Origin: Desulfobacter sp.
GTDB lineage: Bacteria; Desulfobacterota; Desulfobacteria; Desulfobacterales; Desulfobacteraceae
Length of the DNA: 64,000 nt
Reading direction: 5' to 3'
Assembly: GCA_028768525.1 (NCBI GenBank)
Contig: CP054837.1
Span: 2,575,001-2,639,000 of the forward strand
Under the pieces are notes generated by a model that made no database searches, was not told the origin of the DNA, and was given only the letters and a program-made list of their open reading frames with translations. Position numbers and translations under genes: made by a program. This document shows, piece after piece, positions 16,026-24,995 of this stretch (positions within the stretch are counted from its first letter, which is position 1; each line of letters opens with the position of its first letter).

Positions 16026-16631
16026 ATGAAAAAACTTGCCATCACCATCGGCTTAACCCTCTGCTGCCTTCTGACAGGAGTCTACCAGGTTTCAGCGGCC
16101 TTGGTTCTAACCCCTTATGAACAGGCCTGGACATTAATTGAAGAGGGGGGCGAAGTAAGAATCTGGGATGAAGGGCTAAACACTGCAATTATCAACGATG
16201 AAATCACAGGTAATGAAGAATTCGGGATTTTTAAACTGGGGGATATGAACGGGAGTAATGAACCGAATTCTTATATGTCTCTCTTAAATGGTTCCATTGA
16301 TTCCGGTACACTCACGTTTGCATTTGTATCGGGTAATTGGACAGCAACCTACACGTATCAAGAGGGAGAAAATACACTAACAAAGGATCTGGGCCTGGGG
16401 TCCAGCCTTGTATGGGGATTTTATTTCGGAGGTAATTTAGGAATTAGTACAGCCTTTTATCATGAATATAATCTGGAAGGCCCCACAGAAACTGGTTATA
16501 AGCTGTTCAAAGAAGCAATGCTCGCCGGTGTTCAGGGTGCCACCCCCGTGCCGGTACCCACAGCGTTTATCCTTCTGGGCACCGGCCTGATCGGACTATT
16601 GGGCCTTAGAAGAAAAAGATCTCTTACTTAA
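16026..16631 (+). CDS. Exported protein with PEP-CTERM-like sorting tail
   Basis: The 201-residue protein has a clear Sec signal peptide (MKKLAITIGLTLCCLLTGVY, cleavage after VSA). It ends in a tripartite tail: PVPVPTAF, a hydrophobic segment (ILLGTGLIGLLGL) and a basic cluster (RRKR). This is the layout of PEP-CTERM/VPxxA-CTERM proteins handled by exosortase. The middle is beta-rich with Gly/Asn/Thr and resembles a surface protein. It follows the RTX adhesin by 27 bases and may be co-transcribed. Its stop interlocks with the convergent racemase stop in TTAA. No exosortase gene is in the window. Confidence 0.85.
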   Translation: MKKLAITIGLTLCCLLTGVYQVSAALVLTPYEQAWTLIEEGGEVRIWDEGLNTAIINDEITGNEEFGIFKLGDMNGSNEPNSYMSLLNGSIDSGTLTFAFVSGNWTATYTYQEGENTLTKDLGLGSSLVWGFYFGGNLGISTAFYHEYNLEGPTETGYKLFKEAMLAGVQGATPVPVPTAFILLGTGLIGLLGLRRKRSLT

Positions 16632-17332
16632 TCAATACACGACTCAACAGCCAGGGCAACCGCCCTGGCTGCATGGATGGCCGTGGTGTCCAGCAGTGGC
16701 ACTGCGGTATCTTTTTTCCCCACCAGCAGGCCGATCTCGGTGCAGCCCAGGATAACGGCTTCTGCTCCCCGGGCCGCCAGGCCGTCGATGATCCGGATAT
16801 ATTCGGCCTTTGAGTCCGGATTGATCTTCCCCAAGCAAAGTTCCCTATAAATCACATTGTGGACAATGTCTCTGTCCGGTTTTTCGGGGGTTAATACCTT
16901 TAGGCCGAAATTGCTCTCCAGCCGGCCCTTGTAAAAGTCCTGCTCCATGGTAAAGGCCGTGCCCAGCAGGCCAACGGTTTTCATTCCCCTTTTCCGGACG
17001 GCCTCGGCCGTGGCATCGGCAATGTGGACCAGGGGGATGTTCACCCGGGACTGCACCTGGGGGGCGACCTTGTGCATGGTATTGGTGCAGATCAGGAAAA
17101 AATCCGCCTCGGCCGACTCAATGTCCCGGGCCGCCCTGGAAAGGATGTCAGCCGTGCCCGCCCAGTCCCCGGCATGCTGGAGTTTTTCAATGGGATCGAA
17201 ATCCACGCTGACCATGACGATCTTGGCCGAGTGGAGCCCGCCCAGCTTTTCCTTTATTCCCTGGTTGATAAGCCTGTAGTATTCCAGGGTGCTTTCCCAG
17301 CTCATCCCCCCCAATAGTCCGATGGTCCGCAT
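16628..17332 (-). CDS. Aspartate/glutamate racemase family protein
   Basis: The 234-residue cofactor-independent racemase has the two catalytic cysteines in the usual context: C82 in CTNTMH and C197 in LGCTEIG. The N-terminus GLLGGMSWEST is that of the RacX/YgeA aspartate racemase branch. It would interconvert L- and D-amino acids for cell-wall or signalling D-amino acids. Length and motifs are complete. The start codon lies about 64 bases from that of the divergent Fe-S gene. Confidence 0.9.
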   Translation of the reverse strand: MRTIGLLGGMSWESTLEYYRLINQGIKEKLGGLHSAKIVMVSVDFDPIEKLQHAGDWAGTADILSRAARDIESAEADFFLICTNTMHKVAPQVQSRVNIPLVHIADATAEAVRKRGMKTVGLLGTAFTMEQDFYKGRLESNFGLKVLTPEKPDRDIVHNVIYRELCLGKINPDSKAEYIRIIDGLAARGAEAVILGCTEIGLLVGKKDTAVPLLDTTAIHAARAVALAVESCID

Positions 17333-17396
17333 TCTTCCTCCGCTGTTTTTCCTCTTTGCAATTGACGGTACACCCGAATTACCCTATCACATAAGA

Positions 17397-18599
17397 ATGA
17401 AAAATACAGCCCGCAGCTCCCATACCCATGTCCCCTACAGAAAGCTGCAGCAGCACCTGAACCGCCAACCCGTAGGCTTTCCGCCGTCGGCCAGCGGTGC
17501 TGACATTCGGCTGCTCAAACATATTTTCACCCCCCTGGAGGCTAAAATCGCCACCTGTCTCAGCCATGAACCCCGGTCTTTGGAGGAAATTTTCAGCCGG
17601 GCCGACGGCCTCGTTGCCTCGGAATCGATACTGGAGGACCATCTCACGGCCATGGTAAAAAAAGGCGGGCTGGAACTGCGCCGGGAAAGAGGGCGGGATC
17701 TTTACGCCAATGCCCCCCTGGTGGTGGGCATATACGAACTCCAGGTCAACCGCCTCACCCCCGGATTCATCCGGGATTTCAAGGCCTATACCTCGGAGAA
17801 GCGCTACGGCATCTCCTTTCTTTCCACCAAACGGTCACAGATGCGCACCGTGCCCATTCATAAAAGCATCACTCCGGATCTTCCGGCCGCGGACTACGAC
17901 CAGATACTTCGTCTTCTGGAAACCGCCGAAGCCCCCTTTGTGGTACTGCCCTGTATCTGCAGGAAAAAAAAAGACAGCCAGGGGGAACCCTGCCGGCAGA
18001 CCCAACGGGTTGACACCTGCATGGCCATGGGGCCCATGGCCCACACCCTGATCAAAATGGAGGTGGGCCGTGAAATCCCCAGGGCCGATGCCATTAAGAT
18101 TATCCGGCAGAACCAGGAGGAAGGCCTGGTGCTCCAGCCCTCCAATACCCGGAAAATCGACTTTTTGTGTTCCTGCTGCGGCTGCTGCTGTTCCATGCTG
18201 GGCCTGCATAAAGAACTGCCCAGGCCCCTGGATTTCTGGGAAAGCGGGTTTACGGCAGTGTTGGATAAGGAAAAATGCGCCGGTTGCGGCAAGTGCGCCG
18301 ATACATGCTGTACAGATGCCCTTTCCATGGCCCCGGCCGGCGGCAAAAAACAAAAGCTACCGGTCATCGACCCCGGCCGGTGCATTGGCTGCGGCCATTG
18401 CGCCGCTGTTTGCAAGCCCAATGCCATCACACTTATACCCCGGCCGGGGCAGGCCCCTCCCCCGGAGGACCGGCATACCCTGAACCGGCTCCTGCTGGAA
18501 AACAAAAAGCATCCCCTGGCCCAGGTGAAAGTGATTGGGAAGCTTGCCAAGGGCATGGTTTCCAAAAGAGACTTGCGCCTGCTGAAACCGGGGAACTGA
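17397..18599 (+). CDS. Winged-helix-like protein with multiple Fe-S cluster motifs
   Basis: The 400-residue protein joins an N-terminal helical/winged-helix-like region (FTPLEAKIATCLSHEPRSLEEI, then VKKGGLELRRERGRDLYA) to Cys-rich parts. The first has CICRKKKDSQGEPC and DTCMAMG. The second has the dense CSCCGCCC run. Two classic ferredoxin 4Fe-4S motifs follow (CAGCGKCADTC and CIGCGHCAAVC). It resembles 4Fe-4S proteins of unknown role found in anaerobes. It could be an electron carrier or a redox-sensing regulator. The start MKNTAR was preferred over an upstream frame that runs back into the racemase promoter region. Confidence 0.75.
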   Translation: MKNTARSSHTHVPYRKLQQHLNRQPVGFPPSASGADIRLLKHIFTPLEAKIATCLSHEPRSLEEIFSRADGLVASESILEDHLTAMVKKGGLELRRERGRDLYANAPLVVGIYELQVNRLTPGFIRDFKAYTSEKRYGISFLSTKRSQMRTVPIHKSITPDLPAADYDQILRLLETAEAPFVVLPCICRKKKDSQGEPCRQTQRVDTCMAMGPMAHTLIKMEVGREIPRADAIKIIRQNQEEGLVLQPSNTRKIDFLCSCCGCCCSMLGLHKELPRPLDFWESGFTAVLDKEKCAGCGKCADTCCTDALSMAPAGGKKQKLPVIDPGRCIGCGHCAAVCKPNAITLIPRPGQAPPPEDRHTLNRLLLENKKHPLAQVKVIGKLAKGMVSKRDLRLLKPGN

Positions 18600-18650
18600 C
18601 CGCCTGCAACGGAATAAGGCGGAGAGTCAATTCATCAGACGGATTCCCAT

Positions 18651-18679
18651 TTGTCTTATATCCGATACAGGTGTATAAA
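18651..18679 (+). promoter_or_regulatory. Candidate promoter of the PACE gene
   Basis: TTGTCT is followed after 17 bases by TATAAA, about 67 bases before the next start codon. It is a good sigma-70 match in a short intergenic gap. Confidence 0.5.
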
Positions 18680-18746
18680 TATCATCCTGAATCCGGCAAG
18701 ATTGCCGGTAAACAATGGATAAAATGCCACGGCCCAGGAAGAATAA

Positions 18747-19184
18747 ATGAGGAATTTTAGGGAAAGAGTGATGCACACGCTGCTGTTTGAACTGGTACTG
18801 CTGGGCATCTGCATGCCTCTGATTTCAATTCTTTTCAATAAAAGCATGTCCCATGCCGGGATGATGAGCCTGGGACTGAGCCTCACCGCCATGGTCTGCA
18901 ACGGGGTGTATAATTATGTTTTTGACCGGGTGCTGCTGCTTCTGAAACGCCCCCTCTACCCCAGGTCCCTGGCATTGAGATCCTTTCATTCGATACTCTT
19001 CGAAGTCTTCCTGCTCTTCTTCAGCCTGCCGCTGATCATGTGGTGGCTGGACCTTTCCTTTTACCGGGCCCTGGCCCTGGATGTTTCCATGGCCTGCTTT
19101 GTTCCCCTCTACGCCCTGGGGTTCAACTGGCTGTTTGACATTGTATTTCCCCCCAAAGCCATGGCGTGCCGCGCCGAAGGATAG
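18747..19184 (+). CDS. PACE-family efflux transporter (AceI-like)
   Basis: This 145-residue inner-membrane protein has four predicted transmembrane helices and an internal duplication. Each half starts with the family signature R-x2-H-x3-F-E (RVMHTLLFE, H10 and E15; RSFHSILFE, H81 and E86). PACE proteins export biocides such as chlorhexidine and polyamines by proton antiport. Its stop is adjacent to that of the convergent MFS pump, another multidrug transporter. No regulator gene is adjacent. Confidence 0.87.
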   Translation: MRNFRERVMHTLLFELVLLGICMPLISILFNKSMSHAGMMSLGLSLTAMVCNGVYNYVFDRVLLLLKRPLYPRSLALRSFHSILFEVFLLFFSLPLIMWWLDLSFYRALALDVSMACFVPLYALGFNWLFDIVFPPKAMACRAEG

Positions 19185-20390
19185 TCATTGCTCCTTTTTG
19201 TCGGCAAACCCATCTCCCCATCGCATGGCCAGGTAGGTAAGCCCCCCGAGAGTAACAAATCCCAGCGCCAGGGGAATTGTCGTGCCATCGTAATAACCGC
19301 CGATAAAAGCGGATAAGGGAGATGAAATCAGGCTGGTCAGGGAGCCGATGACCGAGGCGCCTATCCCTGCAATATGCCCCAGGGGATCCATGGCGACGGC
19401 ATTGAGATTACCGAACAGAATCCCCAGACAGAAAAAGGACAGGGCGAAAAAACCCACCATTACCCCCAGGGGGGGCTGGCCGTCCATGTAAAGGCTGAGG
19501 CCCAGGTAAGCAGCCATCAAAAGGGTAAAAAAGAAAACCGCCCGGTAGGAGAGGACCCGCATGCCGAACCGCATGACGATGCGGGAATTCAAAAAAGAGG
19601 CGCCGCCCAGGGACAGCGCGATACAGGCCATGTAAAGGGGGAATAGCCGCCCCAGCTTGTAGATATCCTGGAAAATTGGCTGGGCGCAGTTCAGATACGA
19701 AAGCAGCGCTCCGGACATAAATCCGGCGGCCAGGGTGTAGCCCAGGGAGATGCGGGTGGTACAGACCTCAACAAGGCCCCTGAGAATACGCCTGGCCGAA
19801 AAAAGCACCCGGTGTCCGGCGGGCAGGGTTTCGGGCTGGCGCAGGCAGAACCATGTGGCGGCAACCATCCCCTGGAGCATCAATACAAAGAAAATAGTAC
19901 GCCAGCCCGCCGTCAGCATCACCACCTGGCCCAGTGCCGGGGCAATGGCGGGAACAAAGATGAAAATCGCCATGATGGCCGACATGATCCGGGCCATGGC
20001 CCGGCCGTCATACTGGTCCCGGATCAGGGCGACAATGGCCGTACGGGGGCCTGCAGCCCCCACCCCCTGAACGAACCGTCCGGCCAGCATGGTGTCAAAC
20101 CGGGAAGCAAATATAGACAGAAGACAGCCGGCTACAAAAATAATAAATCCAATCAGAATAATGGGCTTCCGTCCAAACCGGTCCGACAGCGGCCCCCAGA
20201 AGAGTTGCCCGACTCCCAGGCCCAGTATGAGCACGGAAATCACCAGCTGAACATCGTTGGCATGGCCCACCCCGAGATCCCTGCCGATGTCCGGCAGGGC
20301 CGGCAGCATCACATCGATGGCCAGGGCGGTGATGGAGATAATGACCGCCATCAGGGTGATAAATTCTCTGTATCCCGGGCCGGTTTTCAT
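19185..20390 (-). CDS. Bcr/CflA-family MFS multidrug transporter
   Basis: The 401-residue protein has 12 predicted transmembrane segments. It starts as Bcr/CflA drug-proton antiporters do (ITLMAVIISITALAIDVMLPALPDIG), with MFS motif A GPLSDRFGRKP and the FVQGVGAAGPRTAI segment of helix 5. It would export drugs or small metabolites. The start at MKTGPGYREF is preferred because an ATG 19 codons upstream lies inside a terminator hairpin and has no ribosome-binding site. Confidence 0.88.
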   Translation of the reverse strand: MKTGPGYREFITLMAVIISITALAIDVMLPALPDIGRDLGVGHANDVQLVISVLILGLGVGQLFWGPLSDRFGRKPIILIGFIIFVAGCLLSIFASRFDTMLAGRFVQGVGAAGPRTAIVALIRDQYDGRAMARIMSAIMAIFIFVPAIAPALGQVVMLTAGWRTIFFVLMLQGMVAATWFCLRQPETLPAGHRVLFSARRILRGLVEVCTTRISLGYTLAAGFMSGALLSYLNCAQPIFQDIYKLGRLFPLYMACIALSLGGASFLNSRIVMRFGMRVLSYRAVFFFTLLMAAYLGLSLYMDGQPPLGVMVGFFALSFFCLGILFGNLNAVAMDPLGHIAGIGASVIGSLTSLISSPLSAFIGGYYDGTTIPLALGFVTLGGLTYLAMRWGDGFADKKEQ

Positions 20391-20426
20391 CAATCGTTTC
20401 TTTTCATTTCTTATTTTAGTGATAAA

Positions 20427-20474
20427 GGGTTCCCTTCTTTTCCCCATTAAACAGAGGGGGAAGGAAGGGAACCC
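20427..20474 (-). terminator. Long hairpin after the purine permease gene
   Basis: GGGTTCCCTTC...TTCCCC and GGGG...GAAGGGAACCC form a stem of nearly 18 pairs a few bases after the permease stop. On the minus strand it is followed by TTTATC, a weak U-tract. It probably terminates the permease transcript and separates it from the MFS gene. Confidence 0.6.
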
Positions 20475-20478
20475 GTGG

Positions 20479-21771
20479 TTAGATGATAAACTTCAAAACA
20501 AAAATAATTGAGATGACGGCCATGACCGGGGAGACATCCTTAGGTTTCCCGGAAAGGACCTTCACCACCACATAGGTAAGCATACCGAAGACGATGCCTT
20601 CGGAAATGCTGTAAGTCAGGGGCATCATCAGAAAAGTGACAAATGCCGGCAGGGCCTCGGTGGTGTCTTCCAGGTCGATATTCCGGATGGGGGAGAGCAT
20701 GAAAAAGCCCACCATGACCAGGGCCGGGGCCGTGGCCGCCGAAGGAATCATCAAAAACAGGGGTGACAGAAACAGGGAAAGAAAAAACAATCCCGCAACG
20801 GTGAGGGAGGTCAGACCGGTACGGCCCCCTTCGGCCACGCCGGCGGCGCTTTCCACAAAGGTGGTCACGGTGGAGGTACCGATCATGGCCCCGAAGGTGG
20901 TGCCCACGGCATCGGCCAGCAGGGCCTGCTTGGCCCGGGGCAGCCGGCCTTTGTTATCCAGGAGGCCGGCCTTGGCACCGACCCCCACAAGGGTCCCCAC
21001 GGTGTCAAACATATCGATGAACAAAAAGGTGAACAGCACCACGGCCATGTCCGCCGTAAAAATTTTTGAAAAATCAAACTGAAAAAGAATGGGGGACAGC
21101 GACGGCGGTGCTGAAAAGAACTTCAGGTTCTCCACATGGGTGACCCCCAGGGGAATGCCCGCCAGGGTGGCGGCAAGAATGCCGGCCAGCAGGGCCCCTT
21201 TTTTGTTCAGTGCCAGCATCACCGCGGAAACAATGATGCCGATAAAGGCCACCCAGACCGAATGGTTTCCCATGTTCCCCAGGGTGACCAGGGTGGCCTC
21301 GCTTTTAACGATCACCCCCGCCCCCTTGAGGCCGATGAAGGCGATAAAAAGGCCGATGCCTACGGAAACGGCATTTTTAATGGACAGGGGAATGGCGTTG
21401 ATGATGGCCTCCCGAACATTGAGAAAGGTGAGGGCAATAAATATCAGGCCTTCCAGAAAAACGGCGGTCAGGGCCATTTCCCAGGGGTATCCCATGCCCA
21501 GGACCACGGTAAAGGCAAAAAAGGCGTTGAGGCCCATGCCCGGGGCCAGGGCAAAGGGCAGCCGGGCCACCAGGGCCATGACCAGGGTGGCCACCAGGGC
21601 TGAAAGGGCCGTTGCCGTGAACAGGGCTGCCTTGTCCATGCCTGTGGCGCTCATGATATCCGGATTCACGGCCAGGATATAGGCCATGGTCATAAAGGTG
21701 GTCAGGCCGGCAATGATCTCCGTCCTGGTATCGGTGTTGTATTCTTTGAGTTTAAAAAATTTGTCCAGCAT
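20479..21771 (-). CDS. NCS2-family (AzgA-like) purine permease
   Basis: The 430-residue inner-membrane protein starts in the style of AzgA/PbuG (FFKLKEYNTDTRTEIIAGLTTF). It has the hallmark NPDIM and GMGLNAFFAF motifs of helices 1 and 3 and the TVTTFVESAAGVAEGGRTG stretch of helix 10. It takes up adenine, guanine or hypoxanthine by proton symport. The gene begins only 27 bases after the U-tract of the RND terminator. No purine riboswitch was seen in that short leader. Confidence 0.92.
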   Translation of the reverse strand: MLDKFFKLKEYNTDTRTEIIAGLTTFMTMAYILAVNPDIMSATGMDKAALFTATALSALVATLVMALVARLPFALAPGMGLNAFFAFTVVLGMGYPWEMALTAVFLEGLIFIALTFLNVREAIINAIPLSIKNAVSVGIGLFIAFIGLKGAGVIVKSEATLVTLGNMGNHSVWVAFIGIIVSAVMLALNKKGALLAGILAATLAGIPLGVTHVENLKFFSAPPSLSPILFQFDFSKIFTADMAVVLFTFLFIDMFDTVGTLVGVGAKAGLLDNKGRLPRAKQALLADAVGTTFGAMIGTSTVTTFVESAAGVAEGGRTGLTSLTVAGLFFLSLFLSPLFLMIPSAATAPALVMVGFFMLSPIRNIDLEDTTEALPAFVTFLMMPLTYSISEGIVFGMLTYVVVKVLSGKPKDVSPVMAVISIIFVLKFII

Positions 21772-21797
21772 ATGTATCAGCCTTTTCGAAGGTTATT

Positions 21798-21838
21798 AAA
21801 AAAACGGCTGCCGACACGGTTTTCACCCCATCGGCAGC
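21798..21838 (-). terminator. Intrinsic terminator after the first RND operon
   Basis: On the minus strand GCTGCCGA and TCGGCAGC form an 8-bp stem around a 16-base loop, followed after CG by TTTTTTT. It lies directly after the RND permease stop. Confidence 0.8.
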
Positions 21839-21857
21839 GCGCTTTTTATAGCACATA

Positions 21858-24800
21858 TTAGGTGGTTATGGAAATTTTCTTTTCACTGCGGCGCCGGAAA
21901 AAGGAGAGCACCCAGACAAAAAACACCGGTGCAAAAAGAACACCCAGCAGGGTGGCCGCCAGCATGCCGCCGATGACCCCGGTGCCGATGGCCCGCTGGC
22001 TGGCAGCCCCGGCCCCTGTGGCCGTGGCCAGGGGTACCACGCCCAGGACAAAGGCCATGGAGGTCATGATAATGGGGCGGAACCGGGTCTTTGCGCTCAT
22101 AACGGCAGCCTGGGCCAGGCTATGGCCCTGTTCAACCAATTCCTTTGCAAATTCTGCTATCAGGATGGCGTTCTTGGCGGAAAGCCCGATGATGGTGATC
22201 AGGCCCACCTTGAAGTAGACATCATTGGCCATGCCCATGTGCTTTGTGGCCAGGACCGCGCCCAGGGCCCCGATGGGCACGATGAGCATGACGGAAAAAG
22301 GAATGGACCAGGACTCGTACAGGGCCACCAGCAGGAGAAATACCACCAGCAGTGCCAGGCCGAAAAGTTTGGGGGCCTGGGCACCGGCAAATTTCTCCTG
22401 AAAGGAGAGCCCGGTCCACTCATACCCGATGCCGGCGGGCAGATTTGAAACGATCTTTTCCATCTCGGCCATGGCCTGGCCCGTGCTATAGCCCGGGGCG
22501 GCGTCGCCGGCAATCCTGAAACAGGGAAATCCGTTGTACCGGACCACCTGAACCGGGCCGCGTTCCCAGGAAACCCTTGTAAAGGCTGACAGGGGAACCT
22601 GCTCGCCCCTGGTGTTGGGTACATAGATCTGGTCCACACTCTCCGGTGTCAGCCGGCTGTCTGCATCGGCCTGGACCACCACCTTCTGAACCCGGCCGCG
22701 GTTCACATAATCATTGATCATGGCGGAGCCGAAGGCCGTGGACACCACGGTGCTGACGGCGGAGAAACTGACTCCCAGGGCCTCGGCTTTCTGGCGGTCA
22801 ACCGCCAGCCTCAACTGGGGCGCATCGGGCAGCCCCTCCACCATGGCATAGGCAATGGCCGGGTTCTGGTTGGCCTGTCCCAGGACCTGGTTCAGGGCCT
22901 GGGACAATTTTTCCCGGCCCAGGCCGATCCTGTCCTGTAGCCGCAGGGAAAAACCGCCGGCATTGCCCAGCCCGTCCACCGGGGGCGGATTCACGGCAAA
23001 GGCCACCCCGTCCTTGTTGCCGTGAAGAAATATGTTGGCGGCCAGGGCCTCATCCGCGGCGGACTGCCCCTGGCCCCGCTGGGACCAGTCTTTAAGGGAG
23101 GGAAACGCCAGGGCCGCGTTCTGGCCCATGCCGGAAAAACTGAACCCGATCACCGATATCACCGATTCCATGGCCGGCCGGGACATAAGATAGTCTTCCA
23201 TCTTTTGGGTGACCTCAAGGGTCCGGCCGTAGGCGGCATTGGGGGGCAGCTGCACATTGACCAGCAGGGTGCCCTGGTCCTCGGCCGGCACAAAGGACTG
23301 GGGAAGGCCAAGGTAGGTATATCCCAGGAAGCCGGCCAGGGCGGCATAAATGAACATCACCCGCCAGCTCCGGCCCACAAGGCCTGTGGCCAGTTTGGCA
23401 TATCGGCCGGTAAGTGTGTTGAAAACCCGGTTGAAAACGCCGAAAAAACCGCTTTTGGTATGGCTTTGTCCCCGGGAGACAGGCTTGAGCATGGTGGCAC
23501 AGAGAGCCGGGGTCATGGTCAGGGCCAGGAAGCCGGATATGATGATGGAAATGGCCATAACCATGGAAAACTGACGGTAAATGATGCCCACGGACCCGTC
23601 CATGAACGCCAGGGGGAAAAACACCGCGGACAATACCAGGGTGATGCCCACAACGGCGCCGGAAATCTGCTTCATGCTTTTCCGGGTGGCCGCTTTGGGG
23701 GAAAGCCCCTCTTCGGCCATGGTCCGCTCCACATTTTCCACCACAACGATGGCGTCGTCCACCAGAATGCCGATGGCAAGCACCATGGCAAACATGGTCA
23801 TCATGTTCACGGAAAACCCCAGGGCCCACATCATGGCAAAGGTGCCCAGCAGGCAGACCGGCACCACAATGGTGGGAATGAGGGTATACCTGAAATTCTG
23901 GAGGAAGAGCAGGATCACAATAAAGACCAGCACCACGGCCTCGGCCAGGGTATGAAGCACTTTTTCAATGGCCACGGCCACAAACTTGGAGGTGTCGTAG
24001 GGCACTGAGATTTCCATATCCGCCGGCAGGGTGGCGGAGAGTTCTTCAAGGCGCTGTTTCACCCCTTTCACCGTATCCAGGGCATTGGCCCCGGGGGCCA
24101 GCTGCACTGCGGCACAGGATCCCGGCACCCCGTTGATCCGGGAATCAAAATTATAGGACTGGGAACCGATTTCAATGCGGGAAACATCGGAAAGCCTGAC
24201 GATGGCGCCGTTTTCATCGGCCCGCAGAACAATACGTCCGAATTCCTCAGGGGTGGTGAGGGTGCCCTGGAGGGCAAAGGAGGCCATGATTTCCTGGGTG
24301 CCCGTACCGGGGCGGTCTCCGAAACTGCCGGCCGGCACCTGGACATTCTGGGTGGAAATGGCGGCATTTACATCGGCCAGGGAAAGGTCGTACTTCAACA
24401 GCTTTTCTGGATTCACCCAGACCCGCATGGCGCTTTCCGAGGCAAAAAACTGAACCTTCCCCACCCCGGGCACCCGGCGGATCTCATTGTTAATATTCCG
24501 GGCCATGAAATCGGCCAGGGCCTGGGGATCCTTATCTGTATTTTTATCCTTGTAGGATATGCAGTAGATGACAAGAAATCCGGCATTGGCCTGTTCCACC
24601 TGGAGGCCCTGCTGCTTTACGGCCTCCGGCAGACGGGATTCGGCTTTTTTGATCCGGTTCTGTACGTCCACCTGGGCCAGGGCCGGGTCCGTACCGGGCT
24701 GGAAGGTCACGGTGATGTCCCCCAGGCCGTTGGAACTGGAGGTTGACTCATAGTAAAGCAGCCCTTTGGCACCGTTGAGTTCCTCTTCAATGAGGCTGAT

Positions 24801-24983
24801 CACCGAATCGTTGAGCACCGTGGCCGAGGCGCCGGGATAGACGGCCTGGATCGTGATCTGGGGCGGGGCCACCTGGGGGTATTTCTCCACAGGCAGGGAG
24901 GGGATGGCCAGGGCCCCGGCCAGGCATATGAATATGGCCACCACCCAGGCAAAATTAGGGCGGTTGATAAAAAACTCCGACAT
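21858..24983 (-). CDS. RND (HAE-1) multidrug efflux permease
   Basis: The 1041-residue inner-membrane protein is an AcrB/MexB-type proton antiporter, with 12 transmembrane helices and two large periplasmic loops expected. The proton-relay Asp pair D409/D410 is in VDDAIVVVENVER. Other family marks are SEFFINRPNFAWVVAI at the start, the YPGASA porter segment, GLSAKNAILIAEFAKE in the C-terminal half and SMAFVLGVVPLA near the end. It pairs with the adaptor gene 12 bases upstream. No outer-membrane factor gene accompanies it, so it must borrow one. Substrates are unknown. Confidence 0.94.
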   Translation of the reverse strand: MSEFFINRPNFAWVVAIFICLAGALAIPSLPVEKYPQVAPPQITIQAVYPGASATVLNDSVISLIEEELNGAKGLLYYESTSSSNGLGDITVTFQPGTDPALAQVDVQNRIKKAESRLPEAVKQQGLQVEQANAGFLVIYCISYKDKNTDKDPQALADFMARNINNEIRRVPGVGKVQFFASESAMRVWVNPEKLLKYDLSLADVNAAISTQNVQVPAGSFGDRPGTGTQEIMASFALQGTLTTPEEFGRIVLRADENGAIVRLSDVSRIEIGSQSYNFDSRINGVPGSCAAVQLAPGANALDTVKGVKQRLEELSATLPADMEISVPYDTSKFVAVAIEKVLHTLAEAVVLVFIVILLFLQNFRYTLIPTIVVPVCLLGTFAMMWALGFSVNMMTMFAMVLAIGILVDDAIVVVENVERTMAEEGLSPKAATRKSMKQISGAVVGITLVLSAVFFPLAFMDGSVGIIYRQFSMVMAISIIISGFLALTMTPALCATMLKPVSRGQSHTKSGFFGVFNRVFNTLTGRYAKLATGLVGRSWRVMFIYAALAGFLGYTYLGLPQSFVPAEDQGTLLVNVQLPPNAAYGRTLEVTQKMEDYLMSRPAMESVISVIGFSFSGMGQNAALAFPSLKDWSQRGQGQSAADEALAANIFLHGNKDGVAFAVNPPPVDGLGNAGGFSLRLQDRIGLGREKLSQALNQVLGQANQNPAIAYAMVEGLPDAPQLRLAVDRQKAEALGVSFSAVSTVVSTAFGSAMINDYVNRGRVQKVVVQADADSRLTPESVDQIYVPNTRGEQVPLSAFTRVSWERGPVQVVRYNGFPCFRIAGDAAPGYSTGQAMAEMEKIVSNLPAGIGYEWTGLSFQEKFAGAQAPKLFGLALLVVFLLLVALYESWSIPFSVMLIVPIGALGAVLATKHMGMANDVYFKVGLITIIGLSAKNAILIAEFAKELVEQGHSLAQAAVMSAKTRFRPIIMTSMAFVLGVVPLATATGAGAASQRAIGTGVIGGMLAATLLGVLFAPVFFVWVLSFFRRRSEKKISITT

Positions 24984-24995
24984 GGGTACTCCTTG

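Noticed and set aside
23022..24008. A 328-codon frame opposite the first RND permease
   Set aside because: His/Gly-rich antisense composition without a family; a shadow of a conserved gene.
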